64,000 nt of DNA from CAYVHB01 sp964450865 (GCA_964450865.1 CAYVHB010000009.1:1-64000), one strand, 5' to 3'; positions 42,724 through 52,547 are shown, counted from the first letter of the stretch. Translations and numbers: made by a program. The notes: a model not told the origin generated them from the sequence alone.

Positions 42724-43353
42724 ATGACACAGACAACAGCCCGTAACCTGCCGCAAGCCTGGCAGCAGTTCATCCGCCAGTGCCAGGATTGCCGGCAATG
42801 TCCGCTGGGCAGCAGCCGGCGTCAGGCTGTCATCTGGCGCGGGGCCCTGCAGGCACCCCTGATGTTCATCGGCGAAGGTCCTGGCGCTGAAGAAGATGAG
42901 CGCGGCGAACCATTTGTCGGCGCGGCCGGCCGCTTGCTTGACCTGCTTCTGCAGGCCTATGGACTGGATCCGTCGGTCTTTCATATTGGCAATATTGTCA
43001 AGTGCCGGCCACCGCAGAACCGGGTGCCATCCGAGGCGGAAGCCAGGGCCTGCCGCCCCTTGCTTGCCGTCCAATTCAAGCTGGTTCGCCCGAAAATCAT
43101 CGTTTTGCTGGGAGCCACGGCCTATAAATATTTTACCGGTGGCAGTGAAAGCATTTCCAGGATCCGCGGCCAGTGGATCGATAAAAGCGGCTACCTGATC
43201 TTGCCCACTTACCATCCGGCATATATCCTGCGCAATAACCGCGAACGGATCCGCCTTTGGGAAGATATTGGCCTGGTGCGCAGCAAGATGGAGGAACTGG
43301 GCCTGGTGCAGCCCCTGAACAGCCAGCCGCCCATGCCGGAGGGACGCTCCTGA
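42724..43353 (+). CDS. Type-4 (Fe-S) uracil-DNA glycosylase
   Basis: 209 residues from MTQTTARNLPQAWQQF, with GCGAGGAG upstream. Motifs: GEGPGAEEDERGEPFVGAAG, the cluster cysteines in CQDCRQC and VKCRPPQNR...ARACRP, and the C-terminal HPAYILRNNRER. It removes uracil from DNA in base-excision repair. Located 77 bp after phoR, on the same strand. Confidence 0.93.
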   Translation: MTQTTARNLPQAWQQFIRQCQDCRQCPLGSSRRQAVIWRGALQAPLMFIGEGPGAEEDERGEPFVGAAGRLLDLLLQAYGLDPSVFHIGNIVKCRPPQNRVPSEAEARACRPLLAVQFKLVRPKIIVLLGATAYKYFTGGSESISRIRGQWIDKSGYLILPTYHPAYILRNNRERIRLWEDIGLVRSKMEELGLVQPLNSQPPMPEGRS

Positions 43354-43457
43354 GAACGTGGAATGAAAAGCACCCGCGTCACAACCCCGGCCGGATCAAT
43401 GACCCGGTCGGCCAGGCGCGGATCGACTCGGAACACAGCAGTCCAGTCCGGCTGCAT

Positions 43458-44021
43458 ATGAATATTTTGCAACGGTATCAGCCAATCCTGGCCTGGCTGG
43501 CTCTGCTGGCCTGGATGATCCTGATTTTTGGTCTGTCCAGCCAGAGCAGTACAGTTTCCAGTCAGCTCAGCGGAGGGCTGCTGACGAAGCTGTTAGCCCT
43601 GCTGCCAATCGCCGGGCCAATGGATGGGGCGACGCTGGATCGTTTACATGAGGGGCTGCGCAGTCTGGCCCATGGCCTGATGTTTTTTGGCTTGGGCTGG
43701 CTGGCCAGCCTGGCTCTGTCCATGTGGCCGCCGGCCGGATTTCTGTCGGACCATCTCCGGCTACAGGCCCGACCCCCTCGTCAGGATCCGGTGCTGCACC
43801 AGGAACTGCTGCTGTCTCGTGGCTTGTCGCATAAAAATCAGGTCCGGCCGTTGCCAGCCCTCGTCCTGGGCCTGCTTTATGCCCTTGGTGATGAACTGCA
43901 CCAGCTTTTTGTGCCTGGGCGTTCGGCGCAATGGCAAGATATCCTGATTGATGCGACCGGTGTTTTCCTGGCCGTGCTGTTGTTTGCATGGCGCCAGCAA
44001 CGGCGCCAGCCGCCGGGTTGA
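43458..44021 (+). CDS. VanZ-family membrane protein
   Basis: 187 residues from MNILQRYQPILAWLAL, with hydrophobic segments at ~8-27, ~68-90, ~133-150 and ~158-178. The VanZ pattern of acidic residues is near the C-terminus (ALGDELHQLFVPGRSAQWQDILID). Members include the teicoplanin-resistance protein VanZ, but most are of unknown role. No clear ribosome site precedes the start, which overlaps no other gene. Confidence 0.82.
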   Translation: MNILQRYQPILAWLALLAWMILIFGLSSQSSTVSSQLSGGLLTKLLALLPIAGPMDGATLDRLHEGLRSLAHGLMFFGLGWLASLALSMWPPAGFLSDHLRLQARPPRQDPVLHQELLLSRGLSHKNQVRPLPALVLGLLYALGDELHQLFVPGRSAQWQDILIDATGVFLAVLLFAWRQQRRQPPG

Positions 44022-44112
44022 CTAATTATCAGCGACAATAGGCTTTTCCAATGAATATCAGGTAATGTTCAAGTAGTTTTCACATCGGCAGTCCAAGCTG
44101 AACGTAACAGAA

Positions 44113-44184
44113 CAAGCTGCGTGACCGGGCACACAGAAGCAAGTTGTGTGATCCGGCAATCAGGCGAGTTGCGTGATCCGTGCA
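44113..44184. repeat. Imperfect 27-bp direct repeats upstream of htrA
   Basis: Units around CAAGCTGCGTGACCGG (44113) and CAAGTTGTGTGATCCGG (44140), plus a third partial AGTTGCGTGATCCG. They lie in the leader or promoter region just before the protease start. Confidence 0.65.
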
Positions 44185-44216
44185 GGATCTGGCAAACCGA
44201 TGAGGAGACGACCTTT

Positions 44217-45599
44217 ATGAATAATAATCATTCCCCCTATCAGCATGAACCCATTACCCATGATGAACAGGCCAATGCCGAACAGGCTATTCGCGATGAA
44301 CAAGCCCATATCGGGCCCGCTGCGCGAGGCGACCAGGCTTATAGCGAACTGGCAGCCCAGAATGAACCAACCCATTCCGGGCCGAACCGGCCGGCGATGC
44401 CAGCCGGTACACCGGCATCCAGCCCCCCGGTTAAGGGTCCGTTTACCCAGCGCTATCTGGCTGGCATCCTGGTGGCCTGTGTGGTTCTCTCGGGCGCTGC
44501 CGGAATCGGTGGCGGCCTGCTGGCGGCCCATTACTTCAACCAGAACGGCCAGGGTCGTGCGGTTGTAACAGTCGGCGCCACGACAAGCGGCACAGTCGCT
44601 GGGACGATTGCTGCCGGTACCATCCCGACCAACAGCAATATCAGCCTGCAGACCAGCAGCCGGACGCAGAGTCTGAGTATTCCGGAAATTGCCAGCCTGG
44701 CCAGTCCATCGGTTGTGGAAATCCAGACCGAAGTCCTGGTAACCGGCCAGCGGATGCGACAGTATATCGCTGAAGGTGCCGGCAGCGGCGTTATCCTGAC
44801 CGCCGATGGTTTTATCGTCACCAATAACCATGTCATTGCGGACGCCCAGAAAATCACGGTTATCACCTCGGCCGGCCAGACATATGCCGCAACTCTGGTG
44901 GGCACGGACACGCAAACCGATATTGCCGTGATCAAAATTGAAGCAACCGGCTTGACCCCGGCTACCCTTGGTGATTCCTCGACGCTGGTCGTCGGTGACC
45001 TGGCCGTGGCTATTGGCAACCCGCTCGGTGAACTGGGCGGCACAGTCACCAACGGCATCATCAGCGCCCTCGACCGGGAAATCACCATTGATGATGAAAC
45101 CATGAACCTGCTGCAGACTAACGCTGCAATCAATCCCGGTAACTCGGGTGGTGGACTTTTCGACGCCGCTGGTAATCTGATTGGCATTGTCAACGCCAAA
45201 TCATCCGGCAGCGACGTAGAAGGACTTGGTTTTGCCATCCCGGTCAATGATGCCAAACCGATTGTTGGTGACCTGATCCGCTATGGTTATGTCCAGGGCC
45301 GGATTGATCTGGGTATGACTTTGCTCGATATTGATTCTGATCAGGCGGCGATGATGTATCGCGTCTCCCGGCTGGGGGTTTATGTCCTGAAAGTGACCAG
45401 CGGCAGCCAGGCTGAAGCGGCCGGTTTTACCAGCGGCGATTGCATCCAGTCGGTAGCCGGCACCACGGTGGCGACTGCGGCTGATGTCAACAAAATCCTC
45501 AAGCAGCTCAAGGCCGGGGATACAATTGAAGTTGTCATAATCCGCGATCAGCAGCAGACCCTGCAGTTTACACTTGAAGCCCAGGGTCCGGTGGCCTGA
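44217..45599 (+). CDS. htrA: HtrA/DegP-type membrane-anchored serine protease with PDZ domain
   Basis: 460 residues from MNNNHSPYQHEPIT (GAGGAG upstream). A ~75-residue polar cytosolic N-terminus leads to one transmembrane segment at ~80-103. The trypsin-like domain carries the triad: His in VTNNHVIAD, Asp in TDTQTDIAVIKI and Ser in NPGNSGGGLFD. A C-terminal PDZ domain begins near 365 (LGVYVLKVTSGSQAEAAGF). It degrades misfolded proteins outside the membrane. It may be regulated by the two-component system encoded directly downstream. Confidence 0.93.
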   Translation: MNNNHSPYQHEPITHDEQANAEQAIRDEQAHIGPAARGDQAYSELAAQNEPTHSGPNRPAMPAGTPASSPPVKGPFTQRYLAGILVACVVLSGAAGIGGGLLAAHYFNQNGQGRAVVTVGATTSGTVAGTIAAGTIPTNSNISLQTSSRTQSLSIPEIASLASPSVVEIQTEVLVTGQRMRQYIAEGAGSGVILTADGFIVTNNHVIADAQKITVITSAGQTYAATLVGTDTQTDIAVIKIEATGLTPATLGDSSTLVVGDLAVAIGNPLGELGGTVTNGIISALDREITIDDETMNLLQTNAAINPGNSGGGLFDAAGNLIGIVNAKSSGSDVEGLGFAIPVNDAKPIVGDLIRYGYVQGRIDLGMTLLDIDSDQAAMMYRVSRLGVYVLKVTSGSQAEAAGFTSGDCIQSVAGTTVATAADVNKILKQLKAGDTIEVVIIRDQQQTLQFTLEAQGPVA

Positions 45600-45829
45600 G
45601 ACCCGGCCGATTGATAGTCCGGGAATTCTGGCCAGGCGGTAGCAGATCAGGTTCAACAGACCTCGGCCAGCCACCGCCCGGATACAGTGAGACGGTAAAA
45701 TATCACGATATGTTCACACAACCCTGCGCTGAAATTCACGCGCAGCCATTATCATGAGCAGCAGTGGCCCTTATAATAGATTTAGCCCATCAGCGTGTTC
45801 CCTTAATAATGAAAGGTCAGGTAGCGGTT

Positions 45830-46507
45830 GTGAGTCGTATTCTGATAGTTGATGATGAACAGAAAATCCGGTTGATGATTCGCAAGTATGCGGAATTTGA
45901 AGGTCACCAGGTGACAGAGGCGGCGGATGGCATGGAAGCTGTCCGCCTTTGCCGCGACAAGGATTACGACGCCATCGTGATGGATGTGATGATGCCTGAG
46001 CTTGATGGCTTCTCGGCTTGCCGGGAGATTTTCAAGCATAAACATATACCGGTCCTGATGCTGTCCGCCCGCGGTGAGGAGTATGACAAGATCCACGGCT
46101 TTGAGCTGGGTATTGAAGACTACGTTGTCAAGCCGTTTTCACCCAAGGAACTGATGCTGCGCATCAATGTCCTGATCAGCCGCAACCAGCGCAGCCAGCC
46201 AGCCGCGGCCCCGCGTGATGTCGTCAGTTTTGAAGGCCTGACGGTTGATTTCACGGGTCGCATTGTCATGATTGACGGCCAGAAAGCCGATCTCTCACCT
46301 AAAGAATATGACCTGCTTTTTTATCTGGTCCGCAATCGCAATATCGCGCTGACCCGGGAAAAGCTGATTTCCGAGGTCTGGGGCTATGATTTTTTCGGCG
46401 ATGACCGGACGCTCGATACCCACATCAAGCTGTTACGCAACAGTCTTGGCGACTATCGCAAATACATTGTCACCCTGCGGGGTGTCGGCTACCGTTTTGA
46501 GGCCTGA
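45830..46507 (+). CDS. OmpR-family response regulator
   Basis: 225 residues from GTG (VSRILIVDDEQKIRL); an ATG at 45809 is an alternative without a ribosome site. Receiver Asp in AIVMDVMMPELDG, Lys in YVVKPFSPKEL, and winged-helix DNA-binding domain (SPKEYDLLFYLVRNRN, RTLDTHIKLLRNSL). Paired with the kinase 64 bp downstream. The stimulus is unknown; envelope stress is suggested by the htrA neighbour. Confidence 0.93.
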   Translation: MSRILIVDDEQKIRLMIRKYAEFEGHQVTEAADGMEAVRLCRDKDYDAIVMDVMMPELDGFSACREIFKHKHIPVLMLSARGEEYDKIHGFELGIEDYVVKPFSPKELMLRINVLISRNQRSQPAAAPRDVVSFEGLTVDFTGRIVMIDGQKADLSPKEYDLLFYLVRNRNIALTREKLISEVWGYDFFGDDRTLDTHIKLLRNSLGDYRKYIVTLRGVGYRFEA

Positions 46508-46570
46508 TGACTGATCGAGGCTTGATGGCAATTCGTAGCCCGATGGCGCAAGGATAAGGAGGTCGGCCTT

Positions 46571-48217
46571 TTGAAAATTTCCAGACAACCAGCCCAGTCA
46601 GGCCGGCCCGATCCGGCCCAATCAGCCACATCCTCCCAGTCGGCCGCATCAGATCAGGCCAGCCGTTCAGCCAAAGCGGACAGTGTCCCGGCCAAACCGG
46701 CCAGCCACTCAGCCAGACCGCCCAGCCGGCTGATGCGCCGGATCCGTCAGTTTTTAGCCCGCCACCGTCCGGGGATCAAATGGAATCTGTTCATCTCGTT
46801 CCTGGCCTTTTCGGGTGTCCTGCTGGTTTTGCTCTGGTTATTCCAGACCGTATTCCTGGACAGCTTTTACCGCAGCATTAAAACCGGTGCCATTGTGCAC
46901 ACGGCAGATGTGCTGGCGAGCAATATTGATCATACCGAGCTGGATACGCTGGTCAGCCGCATTGCCCAGGAGACTGACATCTGTATCCGGATCATTGACA
47001 GCAACGGCAATGAGGTGAGCAGCGCCGACATCGGCCAGGCCTGCATCATCCATCGGATGCCGATCAGCGAGCTCTGGAACTACTATGGACTGGCCAGTAA
47101 CGCCGGCGGCTCTTACCTCGAGCATTTTGACCGTAATGCATTTAAAAATGACCGCTACAACGACAAGCATTTTATCGGTCCGGTGCCGCCCAAGGACAAT
47201 GGCATGCTGGATACGATCATTTATGCCCGGACTGTCACGCTGGCCGATGGCACAGCGGCGGTGATCCTGCTCAATACAATATTGACGCCGGTCACATCAA
47301 CTGTCGACACGCTGCGTATTCAGTTGTTTTATATCAGTGGCATTCTGATTCTCCTGTCGCTGGTCCTGGCCCTGGTGATGTCGCGACGGGTAGCCCGGCC
47401 GATTATCCGGATCAATGACACATCCAAGAAAATGGCTGGCGGTGACTATGGCGTGTCCTTTCAGGCTTCAGGCTACAGGGAAATCGCCGAGCTGGCCGCA
47501 ACATTGAATCACACGGTGCAGGAGCTTGGCCGGGTTGAAAGCCTGCGCCGCGAATTGCTGGCCAATATCTCCCACGATCTGCGCACCCCCTTGACCATGA
47601 TCAGCGGCTATGCCGAGGTCATGCGCGATCTGCCGGGCGAGAATTCACCGGAGAATATTCAGGTCATCATTGATGAAGCCCGCCGCCTGACCGGCCTGGT
47701 TAATGATCTGCTGGAGTTGTCCAAGCTTCAGTCGGGGGCTCAGACGCTCAGGCCGGATACCTATGATCTGACCGATTCGATCCGCGCGATTTTGCAGCGT
47801 TATACCAAGCTTACCGAACAGGGGGGCCTGGACCTGGCTTTTGAAGCTGACACGACGGCCTGGATCACGGCCGATGAAGCGAAAATTGAACAGGTTCTTT
47901 ATAACCTGATCAATAATGCTGTCAATTATATGGGGGAAAATCGCAAGGTGCGCGTGCGCCAGACCATTGCGAATGGTGAAGTCCGGATTGAAGTGATTGA
48001 CTGGGGCGAGGGGATTGAACCAGATAAGCTGCCTTATATCTGGGATCGTTATTATAAGGTCGATAAGGTTCATAAGCGGGCCAAGATTGGCAATGGCCTG
48101 GGGCTGTCGATTGTGAAGGGGATTCTTGATGCGCATAAGGCCCGGTATGGGGTGTCCAGTGTGTTAGGGCAGGGGAGTACGTTCTGGTTTGCCTTGCCGG
48201 TGGTGCGGCAAGGTTAA
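46571..48217 (+). CDS. Sensor histidine kinase
   Basis: 548 residues from a TTG start 8 nt after AAGGAGG. A Ser/Ala/Pro-rich cytosolic leader (~1-65, PSQSAASDQASRSAK-like composition) precedes TM1 at ~78-98. The extracytoplasmic sensor is ~100-255, TM2 is ~257-277, then HAMP, HisKA (NISHDLRTPLTMISGYAEV) and ATPase boxes (NLINNAVNYMGEN, GNGLGLSIVKGI). The partner of the preceding response regulator. Confidence 0.93.
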   Translation: MKISRQPAQSGRPDPAQSATSSQSAASDQASRSAKADSVPAKPASHSARPPSRLMRRIRQFLARHRPGIKWNLFISFLAFSGVLLVLLWLFQTVFLDSFYRSIKTGAIVHTADVLASNIDHTELDTLVSRIAQETDICIRIIDSNGNEVSSADIGQACIIHRMPISELWNYYGLASNAGGSYLEHFDRNAFKNDRYNDKHFIGPVPPKDNGMLDTIIYARTVTLADGTAAVILLNTILTPVTSTVDTLRIQLFYISGILILLSLVLALVMSRRVARPIIRINDTSKKMAGGDYGVSFQASGYREIAELAATLNHTVQELGRVESLRRELLANISHDLRTPLTMISGYAEVMRDLPGENSPENIQVIIDEARRLTGLVNDLLELSKLQSGAQTLRPDTYDLTDSIRAILQRYTKLTEQGGLDLAFEADTTAWITADEAKIEQVLYNLINNAVNYMGENRKVRVRQTIANGEVRIEVIDWGEGIEPDKLPYIWDRYYKVDKVHKRAKIGNGLGLSIVKGILDAHKARYGVSSVLGQGSTFWFALPVVRQG

Positions 48218-48291
48218 ACATAGCCCGGCCGGGAGCGCGGATAGAGGGGTGGCTCGGGAAATACTGCCCGGCCAGGCGGCAGGGCAGAGGT

Positions 48292-48321
48292 TGCGATTTG
48301 CCATTTGCCATGTGATATAAT
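48292..48321 (+). promoter_or_regulatory. Extended -10 promoter before the beta-CASP nuclease gene
   Basis: TGATATAAT (48313-48321) gives an extended -10, with TTGCGA at 48292-48297 and an 18-bp spacer. The leader of ~105 nt is GC-rich until the AT-rich stretch before the ribosome site AAAGGAGG. Confidence 0.6.
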
Positions 48322-48432
48322 CGAGTTGACAGGGGTCCCCGGCAGCGTTCTCTTGACGGCGAGCCGGCGGGCTTGCGCGTCGGTTCCGGGGCGATACGTT
48401 TTAATTTTTTAAGCAGCAAAGGAGGCTTCGCG

Positions 48433-50076
48433 ATGAAACTGACATTTTTAGGTGCCGCCCAGACTGTGACGGGGACTTGCTATCTGGTTCAGACGGAGAA
48501 GACGGCTTTCCTGATCGATTGTGGCCTGCATCAGGGGTTGCCGGATGAAGTTGCGCTCAATGAGCTGCCTTTTCCGTTCAAGATTGCTGATATTGATTTC
48601 ATGTTGCTGAGCCATGCCCATATCGATCACAGTGGCCGGATTCCAAAGCTGTATGTGGATGGTTTTCGCCAGCCCATCTATGCGACCCGGCCGACAGCTG
48701 AGCTGTGCGGGATCATGTTGCCAGATTCCGGCCATATTCAGGAGCAGGAATACAGCCGCAATCAGCGCAAGAACAAGCGGGCTGGCCGCCCGGCCCGGGC
48801 ACCGCGTTATACGCTCCAGGATGGCGTGGATGCCTGCCGGCTCTTCCGGCCAGTTGTCTATGATCAGCCGATTCAGCCAGCTGATGATGTGCGCGTTGTT
48901 TTTCGCGATGCCGGCCATATCCTTGGTTCGTCGATTCTCGAGATCTGGATCCGTGAGAATAATCATGAAACAAAGCTGGTTTTCTCCGGTGATCTGGGTA
49001 ATAAGGGTATTCCGATCATGCGTGATCCGACGATTATTGATGGGGCCGATTATCTGATCCTGGAGTCCACCTATGGTGACCGGCTTCATTCAACTGATGA
49101 CAAGATCGAGCGTTTCGTCAGCATCATGGAAGAAACCATCCGCGGTGGCGGCAACGTCATTATCCCGTCTTTTGCGGTCGGCCGGACGCAGGAGCTGATT
49201 TACGAGCTGAACCGGGAGTCTGAGCGCTACCGGGAGCATCGCCTGGCCTTGCAGGATACGCCGGTTTATGTGGACAGCCCGCTGGCGATTTCAGCCACCG
49301 AGATCTTCCGCCGCAATCCTGATTTTTTTGACGAAGAGGCGCGGCAATACATTGCCAATGGTGATAATCCGCTGGACTTTACCAATTTGCATTTCGTGAC
49401 GACACCGGAAGAGTCACGCCTGCTTAATATCAGCCCGGAGAGCAAGGTGATTATTGCGTCGAGCGGCATGTGTGACGCGGGGCGGATCCAGCATCATCTC
49501 AAGCATAATCTCTGGCGGCCGGAATGTGCCGTGATTTTTGTCGGTTACCAGGCAGAGGGCACCCTGGGCCGCCAACTGGTGGACGGGGCCCGTTCGGTGC
49601 GGATTTTTGGTGAAGAGATTGCCGTGCGCGCCCGCATTGAAATGCTGGACGGATTTTCCGGTCACGCGGACCGCGATGGTTTGCTGGCCTGGCTTGGGTC
49701 TATGCAGCATCGGCCGGAGCAGGTTTTTCTTGTGCATGGCGAAGCGGAGGTCCTGCTTCGTTTTCAGGCGTCGATCCGTGAGCATTTCAAGCTTGAGGCG
49801 CAGATTGCCCGGCTTGACGAGACGGTCAGCCTGGGCAAGCCAGTACAGCAGCCAGGCCTGGCTCTCGTGCGGCATCGGGACCGGGCGGTCACGGAAGCCG
49901 TCTGGCAGCTTGATCAGCTGCAGGATGAACTGGCCGGCCTGCTGGCGCGTCTGAAAGAGGAGATCCGGACTGCCTGCACGCATGAGACCATGGAGCCCCT
50001 GCTGCATGATATCGAGGCCAAGCTGCAGCAGTCACAGGCGATTCTCGACAAAACCAAGCTGATTGCCAATCACTAG
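48433..50076 (+). CDS. MBL-fold beta-CASP RNA-processing nuclease
   Basis: 547 residues from MKLTFLGAAQTVTGTCYLV; AAAGGAGG is 8 nt upstream. Motifs: LSHAHIDHSGRIP (metal site), GDLGNKGIPI, the beta-CASP block (FAVGRTQELIYELNRE, SSGMCDAGRIQHHL) and FSGHADRDGLLAW. The C-terminal ~100 residues form a helical coiled-coil addition (VWQLDQLQDELAGLLARL). It resembles bacterial and archaeal CPSF73-like exonucleases. It probably acts in RNA turnover. Confidence 0.9.
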   Translation: MKLTFLGAAQTVTGTCYLVQTEKTAFLIDCGLHQGLPDEVALNELPFPFKIADIDFMLLSHAHIDHSGRIPKLYVDGFRQPIYATRPTAELCGIMLPDSGHIQEQEYSRNQRKNKRAGRPARAPRYTLQDGVDACRLFRPVVYDQPIQPADDVRVVFRDAGHILGSSILEIWIRENNHETKLVFSGDLGNKGIPIMRDPTIIDGADYLILESTYGDRLHSTDDKIERFVSIMEETIRGGGNVIIPSFAVGRTQELIYELNRESERYREHRLALQDTPVYVDSPLAISATEIFRRNPDFFDEEARQYIANGDNPLDFTNLHFVTTPEESRLLNISPESKVIIASSGMCDAGRIQHHLKHNLWRPECAVIFVGYQAEGTLGRQLVDGARSVRIFGEEIAVRARIEMLDGFSGHADRDGLLAWLGSMQHRPEQVFLVHGEAEVLLRFQASIREHFKLEAQIARLDETVSLGKPVQQPGLALVRHRDRAVTEAVWQLDQLQDELAGLLARLKEEIRTACTHETMEPLLHDIEAKLQQSQAILDKTKLIANH

Positions 50077-50167
50077 GAGAACCGCCAGGGGAGCCCGAAG
50101 TCCGCTGTTGAAGTTGGACCCGGAGCCCGCTGTTAAAATTGGGCTGCTGTTCGCTGTCGAAGTCGAC

Positions 50168-51394
50168 CTACAGTTCGATGTCGAAGTCGACTTCGGTGTT
50201 GGCGGCCATTTCGGCATAGACCTGGCCGATGATGGCCAGACCTTCGTCGAGCTGGGCGTTGGTGTGGGTTGCGGTATAGCTGGTGCGCAACAGGCAGGAA
50301 TCCGTCGGCACCGCCGGTGGCAGGACCGGATTGACATACACGCCGTGATCCAGCAGCATTCGCGATGTATAGAGGGTCCGGCCGACCGAGCCGGTCAGGA
50401 TCGGAATGATCGGGATCAAGTCGTTGCCGCTTTCGCGCACCCGCACATGCGGCAGCTGCTTGAGGCCGTTCTTCATGTAGGCCGCGATCTCGTTCAGCCG
50501 CCGGACCCGTTGCGGTTCCTGGTCCAGGATGCGCAGGGCTTCACGGGCAGCGCCGATTTGTGCGGGCGGAATCGAGGCGCTGAAGATAAATGGCCGGGCA
50601 GAGTGTTTGATATAATGAACGGCTTCTTCCGAGCCGGCGACGCAGCCGCCCAGCGAGGCCAGGGTCTTGGAGAAGGTATTCATGATCAGGTCAACTTCGT
50701 CGACCAGCCCGAAATATTCAGCCGTGCCGCGACCCTTGGGGCCCAGGACGCCGATAGCGTGGGCATCGTCAATCATGATGCGGGCCTTGTACTTGCGGGC
50801 CAGCCGGACAATCTCCGGCAGATTGCAGATTTCGCCTTCCATGCTGAAAACCCCGTCACTGACAATAAGGATGCCGGCGCTTTCATCTGCCGCACAGCGT
50901 TCCAGCCGCAGTTCGAGGTCTTGCATGTCGCTGTGTTTATACTTGATCGTCTTGGCAAATGACAGGCGGGTCCCGTCAACGATGCTGGCATGATTCATAT
51001 TGTCCGACAAGATGTAGTCATTGCGGCCGGTAATTGATGAAATGATCGCCAGATTGGTCTGATAGCCGGTCGACAGGACCAGGCAGGCCTCCTTCTGCAG
51101 GAAGCTGGCCAGTGCTTCTTCCAGTTCGATATGGGCATCCAGGGTGCCGTTAAGGAAACGCGAACCGGAACAGCCGGAACCATATTTTTCAACGGCCTTG
51201 ATGGCCGCATCCTTGACCCGCGGATCAGAAGTCAGCCCCAGATAATTGTTGGAGCCAAACATTAGCGTCCGCTTGCCTTCCATGATGACTTCGGTATTCT
51301 GGCCGGAGTTCAACATGTGAAAATACGGATAAAGTCCCATAGCCATCGCTTGCTTCGCGCGCGTAAAATCATGACATTTTTGAAAGAGATCCAT
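50168..51394 (-). CDS. PLP-dependent acyl-CoA:amino acid transferase, serine palmitoyltransferase-like
   Basis: 408 residues from MDLFQKCHDFTRAKQ with AAGGAGG upstream. An alpha-oxoamine synthase, with motifs FGSNNYLGLT, YGSGCSGSRFLNGTLDAH, DGVFSMEGE, IMIDDAHAIGV and the PLP lysine in MNTFSKTLASLGG. The GCSGSRFLNGT and NHASIVDGTRLSF pattern recalls bacterial serine palmitoyltransferases more than BioF or glycine C-acetyltransferase. An SDR gene lies next to it on the same strand, as expected if the product is a 3-keto lipid base. No biotin or threonine-dehydrogenase genes are near. Substrate remains inferred. Confidence 0.85.
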   Translation of the reverse strand: MDLFQKCHDFTRAKQAMAMGLYPYFHMLNSGQNTEVIMEGKRTLMFGSNNYLGLTSDPRVKDAAIKAVEKYGSGCSGSRFLNGTLDAHIELEEALASFLQKEACLVLSTGYQTNLAIISSITGRNDYILSDNMNHASIVDGTRLSFAKTIKYKHSDMQDLELRLERCAADESAGILIVSDGVFSMEGEICNLPEIVRLARKYKARIMIDDAHAIGVLGPKGRGTAEYFGLVDEVDLIMNTFSKTLASLGGCVAGSEEAVHYIKHSARPFIFSASIPPAQIGAAREALRILDQEPQRVRRLNEIAAYMKNGLKQLPHVRVRESGNDLIPIIPILTGSVGRTLYTSRMLLDHGVYVNPVLPPAVPTDSCLLRTSYTATHTNAQLDEGLAIIGQVYAEMAANTEVDFDIEL

Positions 51395-51569
51395 GACTTC
51401 CTTCCTCCTTAACCAGTGAACATCATAGCATACACGGTTCACGTTTTGAACCTGATCCGGAGAATTTATTGCTGGATCAGCTGGTTCTGCAGTCCAGATC
51501 AGGCGACTGATTGATCAGCTTATAATTATCCTATTAGGCACTGCCGGGCCCAGGCTGCCACTGGGCCGC

Positions 51570-52448
51570 TTAAACATGGTACAGCATGCGTACGACCAGG
51601 CGAACAAGCCGTATGGGTACCCAGCGGGCCAGCAAGGTTTCTATCTGATAGATGCGGCCTACGGTATATAACAGCGCCGGCCGCCGCCGATAAATCTGGC
51701 GGCAGATAGCCCGGACTACGACCGCCGGTTCATGGCCGTGCTGTTCATCATGGGCCATCGTGGCCACGGAGCGCTCCAGCCGCGCCCGGTAAGGCGAGAC
51801 TTTGGCCGAGTCCGTACCCGGAAGATTAGCCGCGCTCCAGACACGGGCCCTGGTAAAGCCGGTCCGGGTATCGCCGGGTGAGATAACACTGACTTGAATA
51901 CCCAGTGGTCGCACCTCATCAGCCAGAGCCAGGCCAAAGGCATGAACAGCCGCCTTACCGGCACTGTAAAAGGTATGAAAGGGGATCGGAAGCTGGCCAG
52001 CAACGGAACCGAGCAGCACAACCAGGCCACGTCCGTGCTGGCGCATCGCGGTCAGGGCCGGCCGGGTGATCTGGACCGTCCCCAGAAACAGATTGTCCAT
52101 CTGCCAGGCGACCTCGGCAGATGTTGTTTCCTCGACTGATCCGGCTATTCCGGCGCCAGCGCAATGAACCAGGATCGACAGGCTACCTTGCTCGGCTACG
52201 ATCCGGGCGATGGCCTGGTCACAGGCCCGGGCATCCAGGCAATCCAGTGGCAGGGGCATGATTCGCTCCCGTTGACTGGCCGACAGGGGTAATGTCGCCA
52301 GGGCTTTCTGGATCGAGCGCGATGCGGCGTAAACCGTAAAGCCCTGGTCTGCAAGGGCTTGAATCGTCGCCAGGCCAATGCCCGAACTGGCGCCGGTCAC
52401 CAGCGCAATGGTACCATAAGGTGAGTCGCCCGCGTGTTTTCTGGTCAT
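51570..52448 (-). CDS. Short-chain dehydrogenase/reductase, candidate 3-ketosphinganine reductase
   Basis: 292 residues from MTRKHAGDSPYGTIAL (GGAGG upstream). Nucleotide motif TGASSGIG, CAGAG in place of NNAG, Ser in LLGSVAGQL and catalytic YxxxK in FYSAGKAAVHAF. A basic, hydrophobic C-terminus (ETLLARWVPIRLVRLVVRML) could sit on the membrane, as in lipid-acting SDRs. It precedes the SPT-like gene by 175 bp in transcription order. The reductase role is inferred from the pairing; substrate unproven. Confidence 0.82.
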   Translation of the reverse strand: MTRKHAGDSPYGTIALVTGASSGIGLATIQALADQGFTVYAASRSIQKALATLPLSASQRERIMPLPLDCLDARACDQAIARIVAEQGSLSILVHCAGAGIAGSVEETTSAEVAWQMDNLFLGTVQITRPALTAMRQHGRGLVVLLGSVAGQLPIPFHTFYSAGKAAVHAFGLALADEVRPLGIQVSVISPGDTRTGFTRARVWSAANLPGTDSAKVSPYRARLERSVATMAHDEQHGHEPAVVVRAICRQIYRRRPALLYTVGRIYQIETLLARWVPIRLVRLVVRMLYHV

Positions 52449-52547
52449 GGTTCCTCCATCTGATCAGCTGCTATAATGATTGACATGAATTAGCTGGCTG
52501 TGAACCTGCTGTCGTCAGTTTTCATAAAACGGTTGTGGGGTGCAGTT

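Noticed and set aside
50168..51394. Annotation as BioF or glycine C-acetyltransferase
   Set aside because: No biotin or threonine-degradation genes are nearby and the local motifs look SPT-like. The substrate is left open.
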